A stretch of 64,000 bases of DNA from Siphlonurus alternatus (Eukaryota > Arthropoda > Insecta > Ephemeroptera > Siphlonuridae), in NCBI GenBank assembly GCA_949825025.1, contig OX463787.1:372001-436000 (forward strand), written 5' to 3'. Of this stretch, positions 35,221-47,159 are shown in pieces. The stretch's first letter is position 1, and every line of letters starts with the position of its first letter. The notes beneath the pieces were generated by a model. It was not told the DNA's origin. It did no database searches and saw only the letters and a program-made list of their open reading frames with translations. The position numbers and the translations under genes were made by a program.

Positions 35221-36049
35221 ATGGGACATTTTCCAATGCGACGACTGTTATACAATTCGTGCAGAGTTCCAATTCTTTCCAATCCTGTTTTCTGTCATTT
35301 TGTGTCACCAAACCACAGGCAGCCTTTTTTTTTACTCGTTATATTCGATAAAATTTACAATGTCGCACATTTATGTGACTGCTGGCTGGCATGGTCGCAG
35401 CCAAACTGTGCCAACTTTTTGCTCTAGAAACTAATTCATCTCCATTTTCAATTTGCTGCAGGATTTGTGTGGGAGACGTCTTGTTTTGAATGATGGGCCA
35501 GCGTTATTTATTTATTTACTAAATTTGCTGCAGGCGATGTAGGGTAGTCATCTTATTTTGACGAACCAGCGTGAGGTATAACCTTACTGACCTAACATTA
35601 AAAAATAATAAGGTGTGTTGTTTATTAAACTTGCGTGGTATTGTTTGTTAATGAATCCGTGAGAATTGATTAACATTAATTGATCGTCCATGCCCTCTGA
35701 TTTTAAACAACCAGACCTCCTGCTGCTATAGAGGACATGCATGTTATCCATATTTGTCTAAATAAGAACATGAAAAATCAGCTGACCTTTTGAAATCTCT
35801 GATTAGTGGGATAGCATAGTTTTAATTAATTTGTTTGTAATAAAATAGTTTATTATTTCTTCGACAATAACCAGGCAAATTAAAAAAAATTACAATTTTC
35901 GTGCTATATACTGCATTATTTTTATAATTCGTATTATTAATTATGTATTTATTACAATGTTAGCTTACTACAGCATATTCTGCTATTGGTGTAAGGTATT
36001 AAGGATTACAATATTAATTAAAATTAAATGTAATAAAATTATAATACAT

Positions 36050-36166
36050 CGACGTTGTAGTGGAAAAATATCCTAACATTCCTAACTCCATGGGTAAGCA
36101 AAATGTTTTTTTTTTTTTTTTTTTCAGCATAACAATGGAGTTAGGATATTGTTCCGCTACCATGCT
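36050..36166. mobile_element. MITE family I, copy I2 (unexpanded)
   Basis: CGACGTTGTAGTGGAAAAAT at the left, CAATGGAGTTAGGATATTGT plus TCCGCTACCATG at the right, T22 in the middle. One unit per arm, so it is the simple form of I1. Confidence 0.85.
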
Positions 36167-36374
36167 ACATAAATACATACATTTCTGGTTCTATAGAAAC
36201 TAAATTATATTTTAATATTTTACAGTGCTCTCGACTAAACGTAAATCAAAGGAAGCATTTTCACTTGTCCATGTCAAAATTGTTCCCATCACGTTTCGAC
36301 TACAATGAGGTTTAATCATCGTGGAAACATCAGAATTTTGCTATACTTGCTCCCAGGTATTGAAGTCCTCTGAC

Positions 36375-36626
36375 GGCTTCAAGTGTTGCCTGGTACGAAA
36401 ATTTCCTCCATAAGCCACCATATGTTAGAAAAATTGAATTTTTCTCGGTAATTATTAAAGCTATGAATTGGGAAACATCTCCTATCCCCCCATTTAGAGG
36501 TCTTCTGATAATAAATCAAGAACTTATTTTCCTCTAAAAATTTCTTTAAAGCAATTTCGATTTTTTTTTTTTTTACATAGGTTTAGATAGGATGGTGTGA
36601 ACACTGCAAAATCAGCTGACTTGAAA
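36375..36626 (+). mobile_element. Repeat family D, copy D3
   Basis: GGCTTCAAGTGTTGCCTGG at the left, AAATCAGCTGACTTGAA at the right; middle as in D2. Confidence 0.85.
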
Positions 36627-36869
36627 GTTGAGGTAGTGACGTCACCCATTCATTGGCAATTCACGGTCAATGCGCAGTTAAATTAGAGTGCACTTTGTTT
36701 CATATATACTTGTATGTCGAACTATTGTATTAGTTCCATTGCTTGCAGGCTTTAATATGAACGAATCTTAATTTATTCCCTCACAAATGCTGTTTTTTAC
36801 AAAAAAAAAATGTAAATTTCTTTTTGCAAGCGACCTTTTGAATTTTACTCCAGAAATTTATTTACAAAA

Positions 36870-37141
36870 CCCGAATAAATTTCATCTTTTATTCACTATT
36901 AATTAAGCTCTCTCCTCGTCTAATTTCCTCGTATTTTGCACCATTTTAGAGGAAAAGAAGGGGAAAAGACGAGATTACGTCTTCTTTCCTCTTATTGAGC
37001 ATAAAATATTATAGATAATATATTGTCTCCATTTCATCCTCACTTTTAGCGAGGAGGAAATAAGATGTGTTTTTGAGGTAAAAAGATTAGGTTTAGACTT
37101 AAGACGTGTAAAGGATGAGTTGAAGACATAATTTTTCAACT
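36870..37141 (-). mobile_element. Repeat family C, copy C5 (inverted)
   Basis: Reverse orientation: AATAAATTTCATCTTTTATT at the left, GATGAGTTGAAGACATAATT at the right. It follows D3 by about 250 bp. Confidence 0.85.
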
Positions 37142-37541
37142 ATATTGGGGAAGATTTACATAATTTATTTATAATATAAAAATATATATTTTTTTCAATT
37201 AACTTGCATGGAGAAAGGAAATTTGTGTTGTCTCATAATAATAATTCATCATTCTATATACTATTATCTCAATTAGCCGAATATTTTCCATCAGAAAAAA
37301 CTACAATGTGACGAAAATCTCACGTATAATATCGTAAACTGGCACAAGCCAATACATCAGAAACACCATGCTATTATTACCAAAAGAAAAAGTAATTATC
37401 CTCTAATTGCATTGAATTATATTCTCACATAAAAAATAAATTAACGTTGCAAGATTTGCCCTCCTTTTGTTTTGTATTAATCGAACACATTTTTATCTTG
37501 AAACTTTAAATTGGACTGAAACTTTTCTTATTAGTAATGGA

Positions 37542-37813
37542 GGCTTCAAGTCAGCTGATTTTGCGGTGTTCCCACCTTCCTGTGTATATAGTGGATATAA
37601 AAAAAAAGGCTTCTCAAAATTGCTGTTTTTTGGCATTAAAGAATTTTTTTTAGAGGAAAATAAGCTATTGATTCATTATTAATAGAAGACCCCTAGATAG
37701 GGGGGTATTATAGGAGATGGTTTCAAATTAATAGTTATTGGAGTAAAAAATACAATTTTTCTAACATCCATGGTGGCTTATGGAGGAAATTTTACCGTCG
37801 GGGAACACTTGAG
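37542..37813 (-). mobile_element. Repeat family D, copy D4 (inverted)
   Basis: GGCTTCAAGTCAGCTGATTT at the left, CCGTCGGGGAACACTTGA at the right. Same family as D3 in the opposite orientation about 920 bp away. Confidence 0.85.
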
Positions 37814-39054
37814 GAATATATACCATTCTATTTTATGATGCACGAGTGCGTTTTATATTTACAAATCTCATATAAACAACGATCATTAGTTTTAATTCAT
37901 CGAATCCTGCTTCTTAAAAACAGGAAAAACTATAAGGATCATAATTAGTGTAATTTAGTAGGAATTTGAGACTTATTGAGGTCTGTTCAATTAGTTTGAA
38001 ATACCTCGACTTCACTCAGCCGGTATAACCTTGGTGTTATAAGGATCATTTTCCTATCTCTCAACATGTGAAATTCGACTTTCTTTCTTGCTACTGCCAT
38101 TGAACTTGCCAGTTTGTATGGTCGAGCAATGTTTTACAACAGAATTGGCCATCGCAAATTTCATTGTGATGTGCAGTGAATATTGCATTATTTTGATATA
38201 ATACTGAAGAAAAAGAAACATGTTAGTATTACAAAATTCAATTTTTCTAATTATTGTGTGCGATTATTCCTTCAAGAAGACATTTTTTTTTGTAGAAATT
38301 ATATTTTCTTATATTGTAAGAAAAAATTATATCGTGTAATTTGTTGGTTGATGTCATTCATTATGTTCATGTATTTAGTGCATTCATATAGATATTATAA
38401 TGCACTGTTATACTGATTGAATAAGGTTTATAACATGAAATTAACTCCAAAAAGTGCGTCCCTTGTGACCGCAGCCAGGTCACGTGATAAATTGGATTTT
38501 GATAACATTTAAAGTTTCGCAGACACGTAATACGTAATGTAGTTTAAATCTAGTTTGCTATACGTGAGTGAAATTGAATTTAATTTCAAATTTATGTGTC
38601 GTGTATAATAGATTGAATTTAATTTAAATAAATATTAAATTATTTAATGTTGATTTTAATTTTATTATATTCATTGAAATGTACTTTATTACATACGTGT
38701 TTTATATTACACGTCGTTCACCCATAAGGGCTGTGACACTTTCATGTCCTCCGTCGGTACATGGCATGTGTAGTTTTATTAATCGACTTCGTTACATCAC
38801 AGTTACATGGTTAGAGGGTCTCTCCAGACTGCACGTTTCTCAGAGATAAATCTTTGATGTAGCGAGGGTTCAAGAGGATGAGTCATGCGGCTTGTTAAGT
38901 GTCACGTACATCGAAGACAAACATTTTTTAATAATTATTATCTGCCAGAAGAGTAAACAAGCTAGACGTTCATATCGATCAGCTGTTGAGAATGTAGCAT
39001 ATGTAGCTACGAGGGCGTAAGAACATTCTAAATTCTTAGTTGACTAATCTCTCT

Positions 39055-39292
39055 AGTTGAAAAATTACGTCTTTAACTCATCCTTTACAAGTCTAAACCT
39101 AATCTTTTTAGCTCTAAAACACATATTATTTCCTCTTCGCTCAAAGTGAGGATGAAATGAAGACAACATTTCTAACATTTTATGCTTAAGAAGATGGAAA
39201 AATACGTAATCTCGTCTTTTTTCTCCTAAAATGGTGCAAAATAGGAGGACAAAAGACGAGAGGTGAAGAAAAGATGAAATTTATTTCAACTC
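39055..39292 (+). mobile_element. Repeat family C, copy C6
   Basis: AGTTGAAAAATTACGTCTTT at the left, TGAAATTTATTTCAACTC at the right; complete. Confidence 0.88.
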
Positions 39293-39930
39293 TGCATGGG
39301 TAGAAACGGTACAAAACATTTTTCTAAATAGAAGTTTTAAGCATCAGTATGCAAGTTAGAAGTTCCGCCCCCGTCAATTCCTTATGCCAATTAATAAGTA
39401 GACAACAATTAAATAATAATTAAAATCATATAAGTTCTGTCAAATCTGTCCTCGTATTATGAAACATCTGCTCTCATGTAAGACTTTACTATTTTGTCAT
39501 TTCAGGATTGTTATTGACGTTTTCTCACGACTTGTATTGAGGAAACGAAGTGCACTTTTACGATGCAGAATTTACAGCAAGTCGAGCTTATTATCTGAAA
39601 AGAGGGGTTTATTTCATATAAGTATCGCGTGCAAGATATGCGGTCAATATTATGAGATATGTAAAGGATTTGTTGAATTATGGAATACCTTCGTTTTTAT
39701 GTAATTATAACTTACATTTTAAATGACTCAACTTTATTGCATTTCATTCTGGAAATTCAATCACTTATAGAACGCTGTCGGAGAAATTGTGAAATAAATT
39801 ATATAACATCGCTGCAAAGTTGACAATATTCACCAGCGTTATATTATATAATATATATTATAATATAATATAATCATGATATTATTCGTTCCAAATACCA
39901 ACCAGTTCTTGGCGTATTTTTTGTCACCAA

Positions 39931-40113
39931 TGGACAACCTGCATGATTTTTTTTTTTTTTTATTATTGCAGTTTGCAAATTATAGCTTATACTCTCGATT
40001 TTTTTTCAAACCGTATCTCGGCTAAACTGTTCCTGACCTATACAAAAGCTGAAAAAATTCAAGATAATTTAACTTGCCATATTTATTATTTTTTTTCCTA
40101 TGCAGGTTGTCCA
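39931..40113. mobile_element. MITE with family A termini but a different interior
   Basis: Bounded by TGGACAACCTGCATGATTTT and TGCAGGTTGTCCA, but the 140-bp interior (TATCTCGGCTAAACTGTTCC) has none of the A arms. A solo terminus of the same type is at 26665-26690. Confidence 0.65.
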
Positions 40114-40257
40114 TTGGGGCAATTGTGATAAGCTGGTATCTGTTATACTGTTTACCTTATATATAGAGTCGAGACATATTTTTTGACCGATAAATAATCA
40201 AGACATTGCACTAAAATAAATATATAATAATTACGATGTAGTAAAATTTAAAAAAAA

Positions 40258-40515
40258 ATTGAAAAATTAGGTCTTCAACTCATTCTTTACTTCAACTCAT
40301 CCTTTACGCGTCTAAACCTAATCTTTTCACCTCTAAAAACACATCTTATTTCCTTTTCGCTCAAAATGAGGGTGAAATATAGACAATATTTCTAACATTT
40401 TATGCTCAAGAAGAAGGAAAAATACTAATATCGTCTAAAAATGGAGCAAAATAGGAGGAAAAAAAGACGAGAGGAGAGCTTAAGAGCAAAGAAGATATTA
40501 AATTTATTTCAACTC
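40258..40515 (+). mobile_element. Repeat family C, copy C7
   Basis: TTGAAAAATTAGGTCTTCAA at the left, AATTTATTTCAACTC at the right. An ACTTCAACTCATCCTTTAC segment near the left end is duplicated in tandem. Confidence 0.85.
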
Positions 40516-41019
40516 GTGAAATAATTTTGTCAGTTAAATAAATTGTATTATATAATCACGAAATCTGATTTGTCTGATTGTGAGTGAAATATAGCGGGCC
40601 GTATTTTTAATTCTTGTTGACATTTAGCTGTTTTATATCTATGTTGACATCGTTCTAATGGTTGTTGCTTTTGCGAAGGTAAAAACGTTGCCACATTTGT
40701 GTATGCAAATGAGCGCCTTAAGTGGTTCCCTAATAATCGTAAAAAATTAATTATGTACACATTTCTTTGCCGGAGTTTTGTTATGACGAGATTTTTTTTT
40801 TTTTAGAAACTCTCTCAAACGTTCCGAATCTGAGCTTCTTGTTGATGGCTTTTAATGAATAAGATTAAATTCGTTTTACAAATATTCCTTATATGGTCTT
40901 TATGGTAACGAAAGGCCATATTATTTAATTGAATTGAAAAGAGTGTCCTTTAATTTTAGTGTCAAGATATTTATAATGAGAAAATAATTTTTAATTTAGA
41001 AAAGAAATGTTGATAATGG

Positions 41020-41335
41020 AGTATCGTCATCAATTTTTTTTATTGCAGAAATGGATAGAGGGTGCAAAGTTATGCTACCCTGATTTTTTTCAGATCTTTT
41101 AGAGTCCGGGAATTATTTTTAAAAAATTATTGAAAGTCCTTTTTGTGACGTCACGAGGCGGCAAGTCCTATCTTTTTCTTAAGGAGCGGCGCCTCGTGAC
41201 GTCACAAAAAGAACTTTTATTTAATAATTTTTTAAAAATAGTTCCCGAGCTCTAAAAGATCTGAAAAAAAATCAGGGAGGCATAACTTTGCACCCTCTAT
41301 CCATTTCTGCAACAAAAAAAATTGAGGTCGATACT
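41020..41335. mobile_element. MITE family B, copy B2
   Basis: Palindrome with termini GTATCGTCATCAA and TTGAGGTCGATAC. The arms match B1; the centre has inverted TTTTTGTGACGTCACGAGGC and GCCTCGTGACGTCACAAAAA, which form a strong stem and hold two TGACGTCA octamers. Confidence 0.85.
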
Positions 41336-41865
41336 CAATTAATAAATACATAAAATTATTTCTGGTTCTTAAATATATATTTTTACGTTCAAATGCTGGA
41401 GGCTTTTGGATGGAGAAATAATTTCCATCCAGGAAAATTCAAGCACCTGCAGAGAAAAAATTTAATTGTGCAATTTAAATAAGTTTGCTAATCGAACAAG
41501 TTGAGTATTATTAGATATCATTAAATTAAAGCAGTTTATTATTTGAATAAAGCAAACTTAATATTAATTGTATGGAAATTAACCCACAAAAATTTCAAGT
41601 TGTTCGCCTTCGTATTTATTATTATTAATTTTAAATTCATTAAAAATTTCAGCATAGATTACATAGGTATATTTTAATTGGTATCATAGTTCAGACGAAG
41701 TTGAAGTAAAAAAACTGTTTTCTGTTCCATAAGGATGCATGTTAAAAGACTCCGAAACACCAACTTCGGGAATTTTTTGTGGTGAGGCTATTTGAGATGG
41801 AATTTGTTGGTTTTTCATGTCTCAATAGAGGGCAGGTTAAACTATTTTTATTTTTTAGATAATAA

Positions 41866-42043
41866 GGGGGACATTCACAAAGCACTTTAACCCCCAATTT
41901 AGCCCCAATTTTTAACCCTGGTGCTAAAAATGGCGCTAAGCTATGAGCTTAACATGGTTAGCCCCTGGTTTAGTACCATGTTTAGCACCAGGGTTAAAAA
42001 TCGGGGCTAAAGTGGGGGTTAAAGTGCTTTGTGAATGTCCCCC
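41866..42043. mobile_element. Near-perfect 178-bp palindromic MITE M
   Basis: Arms of about 68 nt (GGGGGACATTCACAAAGCAC, TTTAACCCCC..., TTTTTAACCCTGGTGCTAAA) pair with only about three mismatches; the loop is about 40 nt. ATAATA-type sequence lies next to both ends (GATAATAA left, ATAATATT right), a possible target duplication. It is far less decayed than its neighbours. Confidence 0.9.
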
Positions 42044-42589
42044 ATAATATTAAAAAAAAAATGCAATCACTCACTCTACTTTAATCTAAAATATTAACCC
42101 TCAGTAATTTAATTAATTCAGGAAAAGTTTGTAAAATAAGAGTGCATCGGAAAGTGAAACGCTGTTACTACATCAGGCAATCTTCACGCAATGAGCCTAA
42201 GTGCAATGTGTCTCACTTAACGCAATTAGCGAGCAGAACTATCGAGTAATTATCAGTCAGGAAAGCGTGGAGCGATATGGTCGGTTTTCATAGCTTGAGA
42301 GACGGAAAATCAACCTTAAAGTTAACAGTTTTATAATTAGCTCTGTAAATGCAGAAAATGAAAATGCATGCAAGGTATTTTAATTTTATATTTTTTTCTG
42401 CTTTGATCCAAACATAATATGGCATGAATTATCTCGATAAATTAAATAGTAATGTAAATTTTTGATATTAATTACTAAATTAATTACTAAAATATAACGA
42501 AATTAAATTTTTATTTTCTTTATTTTATTTCTCATGCAATGCTATTTAAATATTTATCTTCTACTTCAAACCACTCTGTAAAATTTTCA

Positions 42590-42760
42590 AACTTGGATTC
42601 AAAACGGAAATGCTGCAAACTTTACACTTCCGGCTACTTCCGAAAAAAATATCGAATTAATTTGACTGTACCTTGGCTGAAATAATAAGTAAATATAACA
42701 ATATTTCTCGCTGCAGTAAATTCAATTTAGATAAATGAAAGCGCGAGTTGCCGCTAGGTG
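42590..42760 (+). promoter_or_regulatory. Possible intronic promoter with paired ETS-like sites
   Basis: ACTTCCGG (42626-42633) and ACTTCCG (42636-42642) are tandem ETS-type sites (reverse complement of CCGGAAGT), a common feature of housekeeping promoters. They are followed by a direct repeat of the 9-mer TGCCGCTAG (around 42749 and 42758) and precede the ATG/donor at 42908-42925. I see no TATA box in a convincing place. Promoter function is inferred. Confidence 0.25.
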
Positions 42761-42907
42761 CCGCTAGTTGCATCGTATCAACGACTGCATGTAAACACCA
42801 GTGGTAGGAGGTGTTGAACCTTTGTCCTCTCAGTTTCATGTGAGGTATCGAGTTGACATGACGTGTAGTGCAGCTCCCGTGTTGATTGTGCATTGTTGAT
42901 CGTTGCG

Positions 42908-42925
42908 ATGACGTTGAACGCTGAG
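42908..42925 (+). CDS. Candidate alternative first coding exon (MTLNAE) of the Wdr62 homologue
   Basis: ATG at 42908 opens six codons (M-T-L-N-A-E) and runs into a perfect donor, GAG|gtgagt, at 42926. It ends in phase 0, the phase at which the 56129 exon begins, so splicing would give MTLNAE joined to VQLERVLG. It lies at the end of a locally GC-richer stretch (about 42735-42925), downstream of two ETS-like sites. I see no repeat family covering it. A six-codon exon carries no protein signature, so this is an inference from splice signal, phase and composition only. It could be chance, or an exon of an unrelated transcript. Confidence 0.25.
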
Positions 42926-43094
42926 GTGAGTTAGAGGAGATTAGGGGGAGCGATTGTTATTGTAATAAATTTCTAGTGTTTTTATAATCAGTATACGCCC
43001 TTCCGATAATAATTATAATCAAATCATTGTTAATTAATGAGCTACCACTGGTCTATCGAACAATATTTTACTAACGTAGCAAGCACGTATCCCT

Positions 43095-43347
43095 AGTTGA
43101 AAATTTGCGTCTTCAACTCATCCTTTACACGTCTAAACCTAAAATTTTATTACCTCTAAAACACATCTTATTTCCTCTTCGTTCAAAGTCTATAGTTCTG
43201 CTCAAAGTGAGGATGAAATGAGGACAATATTTTCAACATTTTATACTCAAAAAGAGGAAAGAAGACGTAATCTCGTCCTTTTTTCTTTAAAATTGTTCAA
43301 AATAAGAGGAAGACAAGAGGAGAGCGAATGAAATTTATTTCAACTCT
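43095..43347 (+). mobile_element. Repeat family C, copy C8
   Basis: AGTTGAAAATTTGCGTCTTC at the left, AAATTTATTTCAACTCTAG at the right. CTAG next to both ends could be a target duplication. A small internal duplication of the TTCAAAGT/CTCAAAGT segment is present. Confidence 0.85.
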
Positions 43348-44604
43348 AGTTACTACTATATGGTTATGCACTTGAACTTGTCGGTATGGCTGGCTGCCCC
43401 TCGCTTGGTTTAGGCCTAGCTGACGGCCAGGTGTGACGGAACTGGAAATTATCACGCCATTTTGAGCCTTCAGTATTATTGATTTAACGTTCATTTTACT
43501 ATGTTTTTCTGGTCTCTTGAGCCTTCATTATATCACAATACGGCTGGAAGTCACTAATTTCACGTCATCTGTCGTGGCAGTTCACTTTCTTAGACGTTAA
43601 GGTAATTATAATACAGTTTAACGTGGTATTTTGAGCTTTATGACCAATTGTCGTGGCAGTTCACTTTCTTCTTTGTATGCAACAACAGCTGTGTGGGCGT
43701 AGCCTTCCTCACATATCCGCAACTTCGCCTTTAGGGTCATTTCGCTGTAGTTTAACGTTCCATTTTGAGCTTTATAGATAATAATGTGTGGCTTTACTAT
43801 CGTCGCAAATTTCATGAACACGTATTTGTATTTTTTATAGGGCCGTATGGTTGAAAAGAGCTGTTGTGAGAAAACCTTGAATTTGCTTAATTAGCATTTA
43901 AGTTTTGGAATAATCTCAAAATTTTCGATTTCTTCTGACAGAAATTTCTTTTGTCTCGCGGAGTAATTGAGATTAATCGAAGCCCCCCCCCCCTTTTTTT
44001 TAAACTAATATTGTATTTTTATATCAACTTTCGTAGTTACATTGTATATGTTGTATTATAACATAAGTTTTATATTTTATTTCTACTGTAGGAAAAAACA
44101 AAAAATTAACGTAAATACAATAATTAATTTGGACACGTATAATTAAATATAGTTACTCAAGCAAAGAGTGGGAAAAAATCTTACAACCTGTTCACATAAA
44201 ATTCAGTGAGAACTGTACAATTTATCCTCTGTATAATCTGATTTATAAAAATGCAAGTGGCATCTGTTACACACACTCGTGTTTTATGGGTCTATAACGA
44301 ACAACTTTAATATACAGCGTGGTGGTAATGGAGAGTGTAATAAAATACATGATACGGTTTAATGGCTTCGGCTATTTATAGAACGAATTTCTTAGTAAAA
44401 ACGAAGAGCATTTCCAACACCAAATGTTTATGAACAGATTATTGATATCAAATTTTGGAGGTTCAAATTTGAGGAAAATAACTTGTATATTTTTTTTTAT
44501 ATATTATGCTTCAACTGAACCCTATTGTAGGGTACTGGTCACACGTGCTTGAATTTATTATAGTTAAATATAATATACAGTATACGCTCTGACAAACTTT
44601 GACA

Positions 44605-44637
44605 ATTAAAAATCGAAAATCGAAAATCGAAAATCGT
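44605..44637 (+). repeat. Short AAAATCG tandem
   Basis: Four units of AAAATCG. Confidence 0.8.
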
Positions 44638-44948
44638 TCACAGCATTTTACATGTTTTCGTGAAGAAATATGTTTGAGGAGAGAGACTGTGGATTACATT
44701 ATGCAAATCACCAAGTAAACATGCTGTCGTAATCTGTATGCTGTATATGTCGCTTGAGAGGGAGATTTACTTTTATAATGTGTGTGCACTGAATCAGGCG
44801 CTTGCAAGATGAATTTAGCGTTTATAATTTAACGTAACATGTGTATACCTCAATTTTCACAAAACTGATCAGACAGAAAATAATATTAACCATAATATTG
44901 GTGGCTGGCGAGTCCCATGAATGTCTCGCTCAATTCAAGGGGTCCCCT

Positions 44949-45194
44949 AGCTGAAAAATTACGTCTTCAACTCATCCTTTACACGTCTAAGCCTAATCTT
45001 TTTACTTCTAAAACACATCTTATTTCCTCCTCGTTCAAAATGTGGATGAAATTAAGAAAATTTCTAGCATTTTTACCCAATAAGAGGAAAGAATACGTAA
45101 TCTCGTTTTATTTTCCTCTAAAATGATGCAAAATAGGATGGAGTTAACGAAGAGAGAGTTTAGTAGCGGATAAAATATGAAATTTATTTCAATT
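44949..45194 (+). mobile_element. Repeat family C, copy C9
   Basis: AGCTGAAAAATTACGTCTTC at the left, GAAATTTATTTCAATT at the right; somewhat diverged. Confidence 0.82.
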
Positions 45195-45483
45195 AAATTA
45201 ATATCACGTTTTCTTGGTATTCTCTTGTTGGTTGCACTCGACTGTACTTTGCACCGAGTGACCTCACGTTTCAATCCCACGGCCGCCCACCGTGTCGCTA
45301 CGGTCCATCATCGCTTATCACAACATACGAATCTGAACCTTACGTGGCGGTCGTTGCCATATGGCGAACAATGTTGCCACCTTGTCTCGCTTTCATCAGC
45401 TGACTTGGGAGAGGCTTACTTTTTAGTTCGTTAGTGGTTTTAATTGATTTACTAAAATTAATGTAAAAAAATGTCACATTTAA

Positions 45484-45890
45484 GGTAGAGATAACACGGA
45501 TCAGCTGGCCCAATGCTAAAAAAAATCCCATTCATAGAAATTATGAAAAAAATTTAAAATGTTCTCCTCGAATCTACATCCCCTATCAGTAGGTAAAATA
45601 TCAGGTATACAAAAACGAGCTAGTTTTTTAGTTATTAATTTTTAAATTTGACTAATTTAACATGAACATCATGTAAAGTATGTAAACCTTAGCAGACACT
45701 CACAAATTCTCCTTTTTTTTTTTTTTTTTTCAGATACAGATTTTAGTACCCAAAAGCCACAGAAAAAAATTCAACATATTTATTTGAGCCCATTTTTTTA
45801 AATTTATTTCAGGATTTTTGTGTGTCTGCTAAAGTTTACATGTAATCAAATGGGACTACATCGATCAGCTGATCCGTGTTGCATTGACTT
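45484..45890. mobile_element. Chimeric palindromic element: E left arm with F right arm
   Basis: Outer ends GATAACACGGATCAGCTG and CAGCTGATCCGTGTT are inverted repeats. Inside, the left half (to about 45670) matches an E arm (ATGTTCTCCTCGAATCTACA, GACTAATTTAACATGAAC), and the right half (to 45885) matches F (AATCAAATGGGACTACATCG). Confidence 0.7.
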
Positions 45891-46244
45891 CAAAATATTG
45901 GATCGCTAGCAAACAAGCTGCCAGTGTTTTGAAATTTCGTTTATGGTAATTATAAACCTGTTGTGAGTCATAAAATTTAATCGGAAGAACACGATACGTC
46001 TAATAAAATATTAATTCTCATGGCTGTTAATTTATTTTACACGAGCTAGCAAATAATTGCTCAAATTATGTAAGAAGTCATGTGTAAGAAAATCTTATAA
46101 AAAAGGTGTTAACTGCATGTGCATGCTTGATAATAATTATGATAAATTACATAATGAAATATATGAACCAACAGCTAAAACTCTTGTACGTAGGGTAACT
46201 TTATTTTTATTCTGCCTGCATGCGAGTCGCATATATAAAATATC

Positions 46245-46511
46245 GTCCGGAAAATTTAAAATTTTCTTCATAAGCCACCATCTTAGAAAATTTGAATTTT
46301 TTCTCAATAACTCTACTATTAACGCTATTAATTTGAAACCATACCCCCTCCCCTTCCCCATTTAGGGGTCTTCTGATAATGAATCAAGAACTTATTTTCT
46401 TCTACAAAAAAGTCTTTTAAGCTAAAAATCACGAGTTTTTTTATGTAATTAAATATTATATAGGTTTGGATAGGATGGTGGGAACACCGCAAAATCAGCT
46501 GGCTTGAAGCC
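46245..46511 (+). mobile_element. Repeat family D, copy D5
   Basis: Left end degraded (TCCGGAAAATTTAAAATTTT), then CATAAGCCACCATCTTAGAA; right end AAATCAGCTGGCTTGAAGCC. Confidence 0.8.
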
Positions 46512-46789
46512 TTTATTGATTTCAGCTCACGATCAATACTATGTAGTTGATATATTAGATGTGCTAATGCAATTCCGCTCATCTGTTGAGGCAATGAGTT
46601 CTTTAAGATAACGATAATCTTATCTGCTGTTAATTTAGTGTCAATGTCGACCTTGGGTCGGTAATGAGTAATGTAAACCATAACAGTAAGTAGGGCGAGC
46701 GTGTAGGTGTGATCTGCAATGCACACGTTTTATATTAACGAATCAATTTAATTTAGTGATTGTTTCATTAATTTTCAAGTCAATGTGTT

Positions 46790-46832
<43 letters not shown>

Positions 46833-46835
46833 TTA
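46790..46835 (+). repeat. (TTTA)n microsatellite
   Basis: About eleven TTTA units, followed by TTACATAACAGTTTAAATGA. Possibly the 3' tail of a decayed minus-strand LINE, as at 5486. Confidence 0.85.
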
Positions 46836-47159
46836 CATAACAGTTTAAATGACACAACAACCAGCTTCGTGGCTACTGTATTTCATTTAAAAATTTTGGA
46901 TAAAGTTATCTTCGACTGCACGGTTCGCTCGCAATGAGATCGAGGAAGCGTTACAGCTCTCCTGTCTCATTTCACGGCTGCTGCATGCGTGTCTGTGACG
47001 TCATTGCCACGTAAAGAAGGCTGTTATACTATATGTAAATAAATTGAATGTTAACACAAAAATGGAATTAGCGGGAGAAGAAGTTATTTGAAATGAGTGT
47101 ATTTGATATTTTTATTTATTTCTTTTCGAACTTTTATTTAAAAAAAAAAAGTCGGTGAA

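Noticed and set aside
45200..45430. GC-richer stretch with GTTGCCATATGGCG, considered as an exon or X-box promoter
   Set aside because: The motif does not fit the RFX consensus and no splice-bounded frame resembles a known protein.
46328..46726. 132-codon minus-strand ORF
   Set aside because: Half of it is the reverse of repeat D5; no domain.
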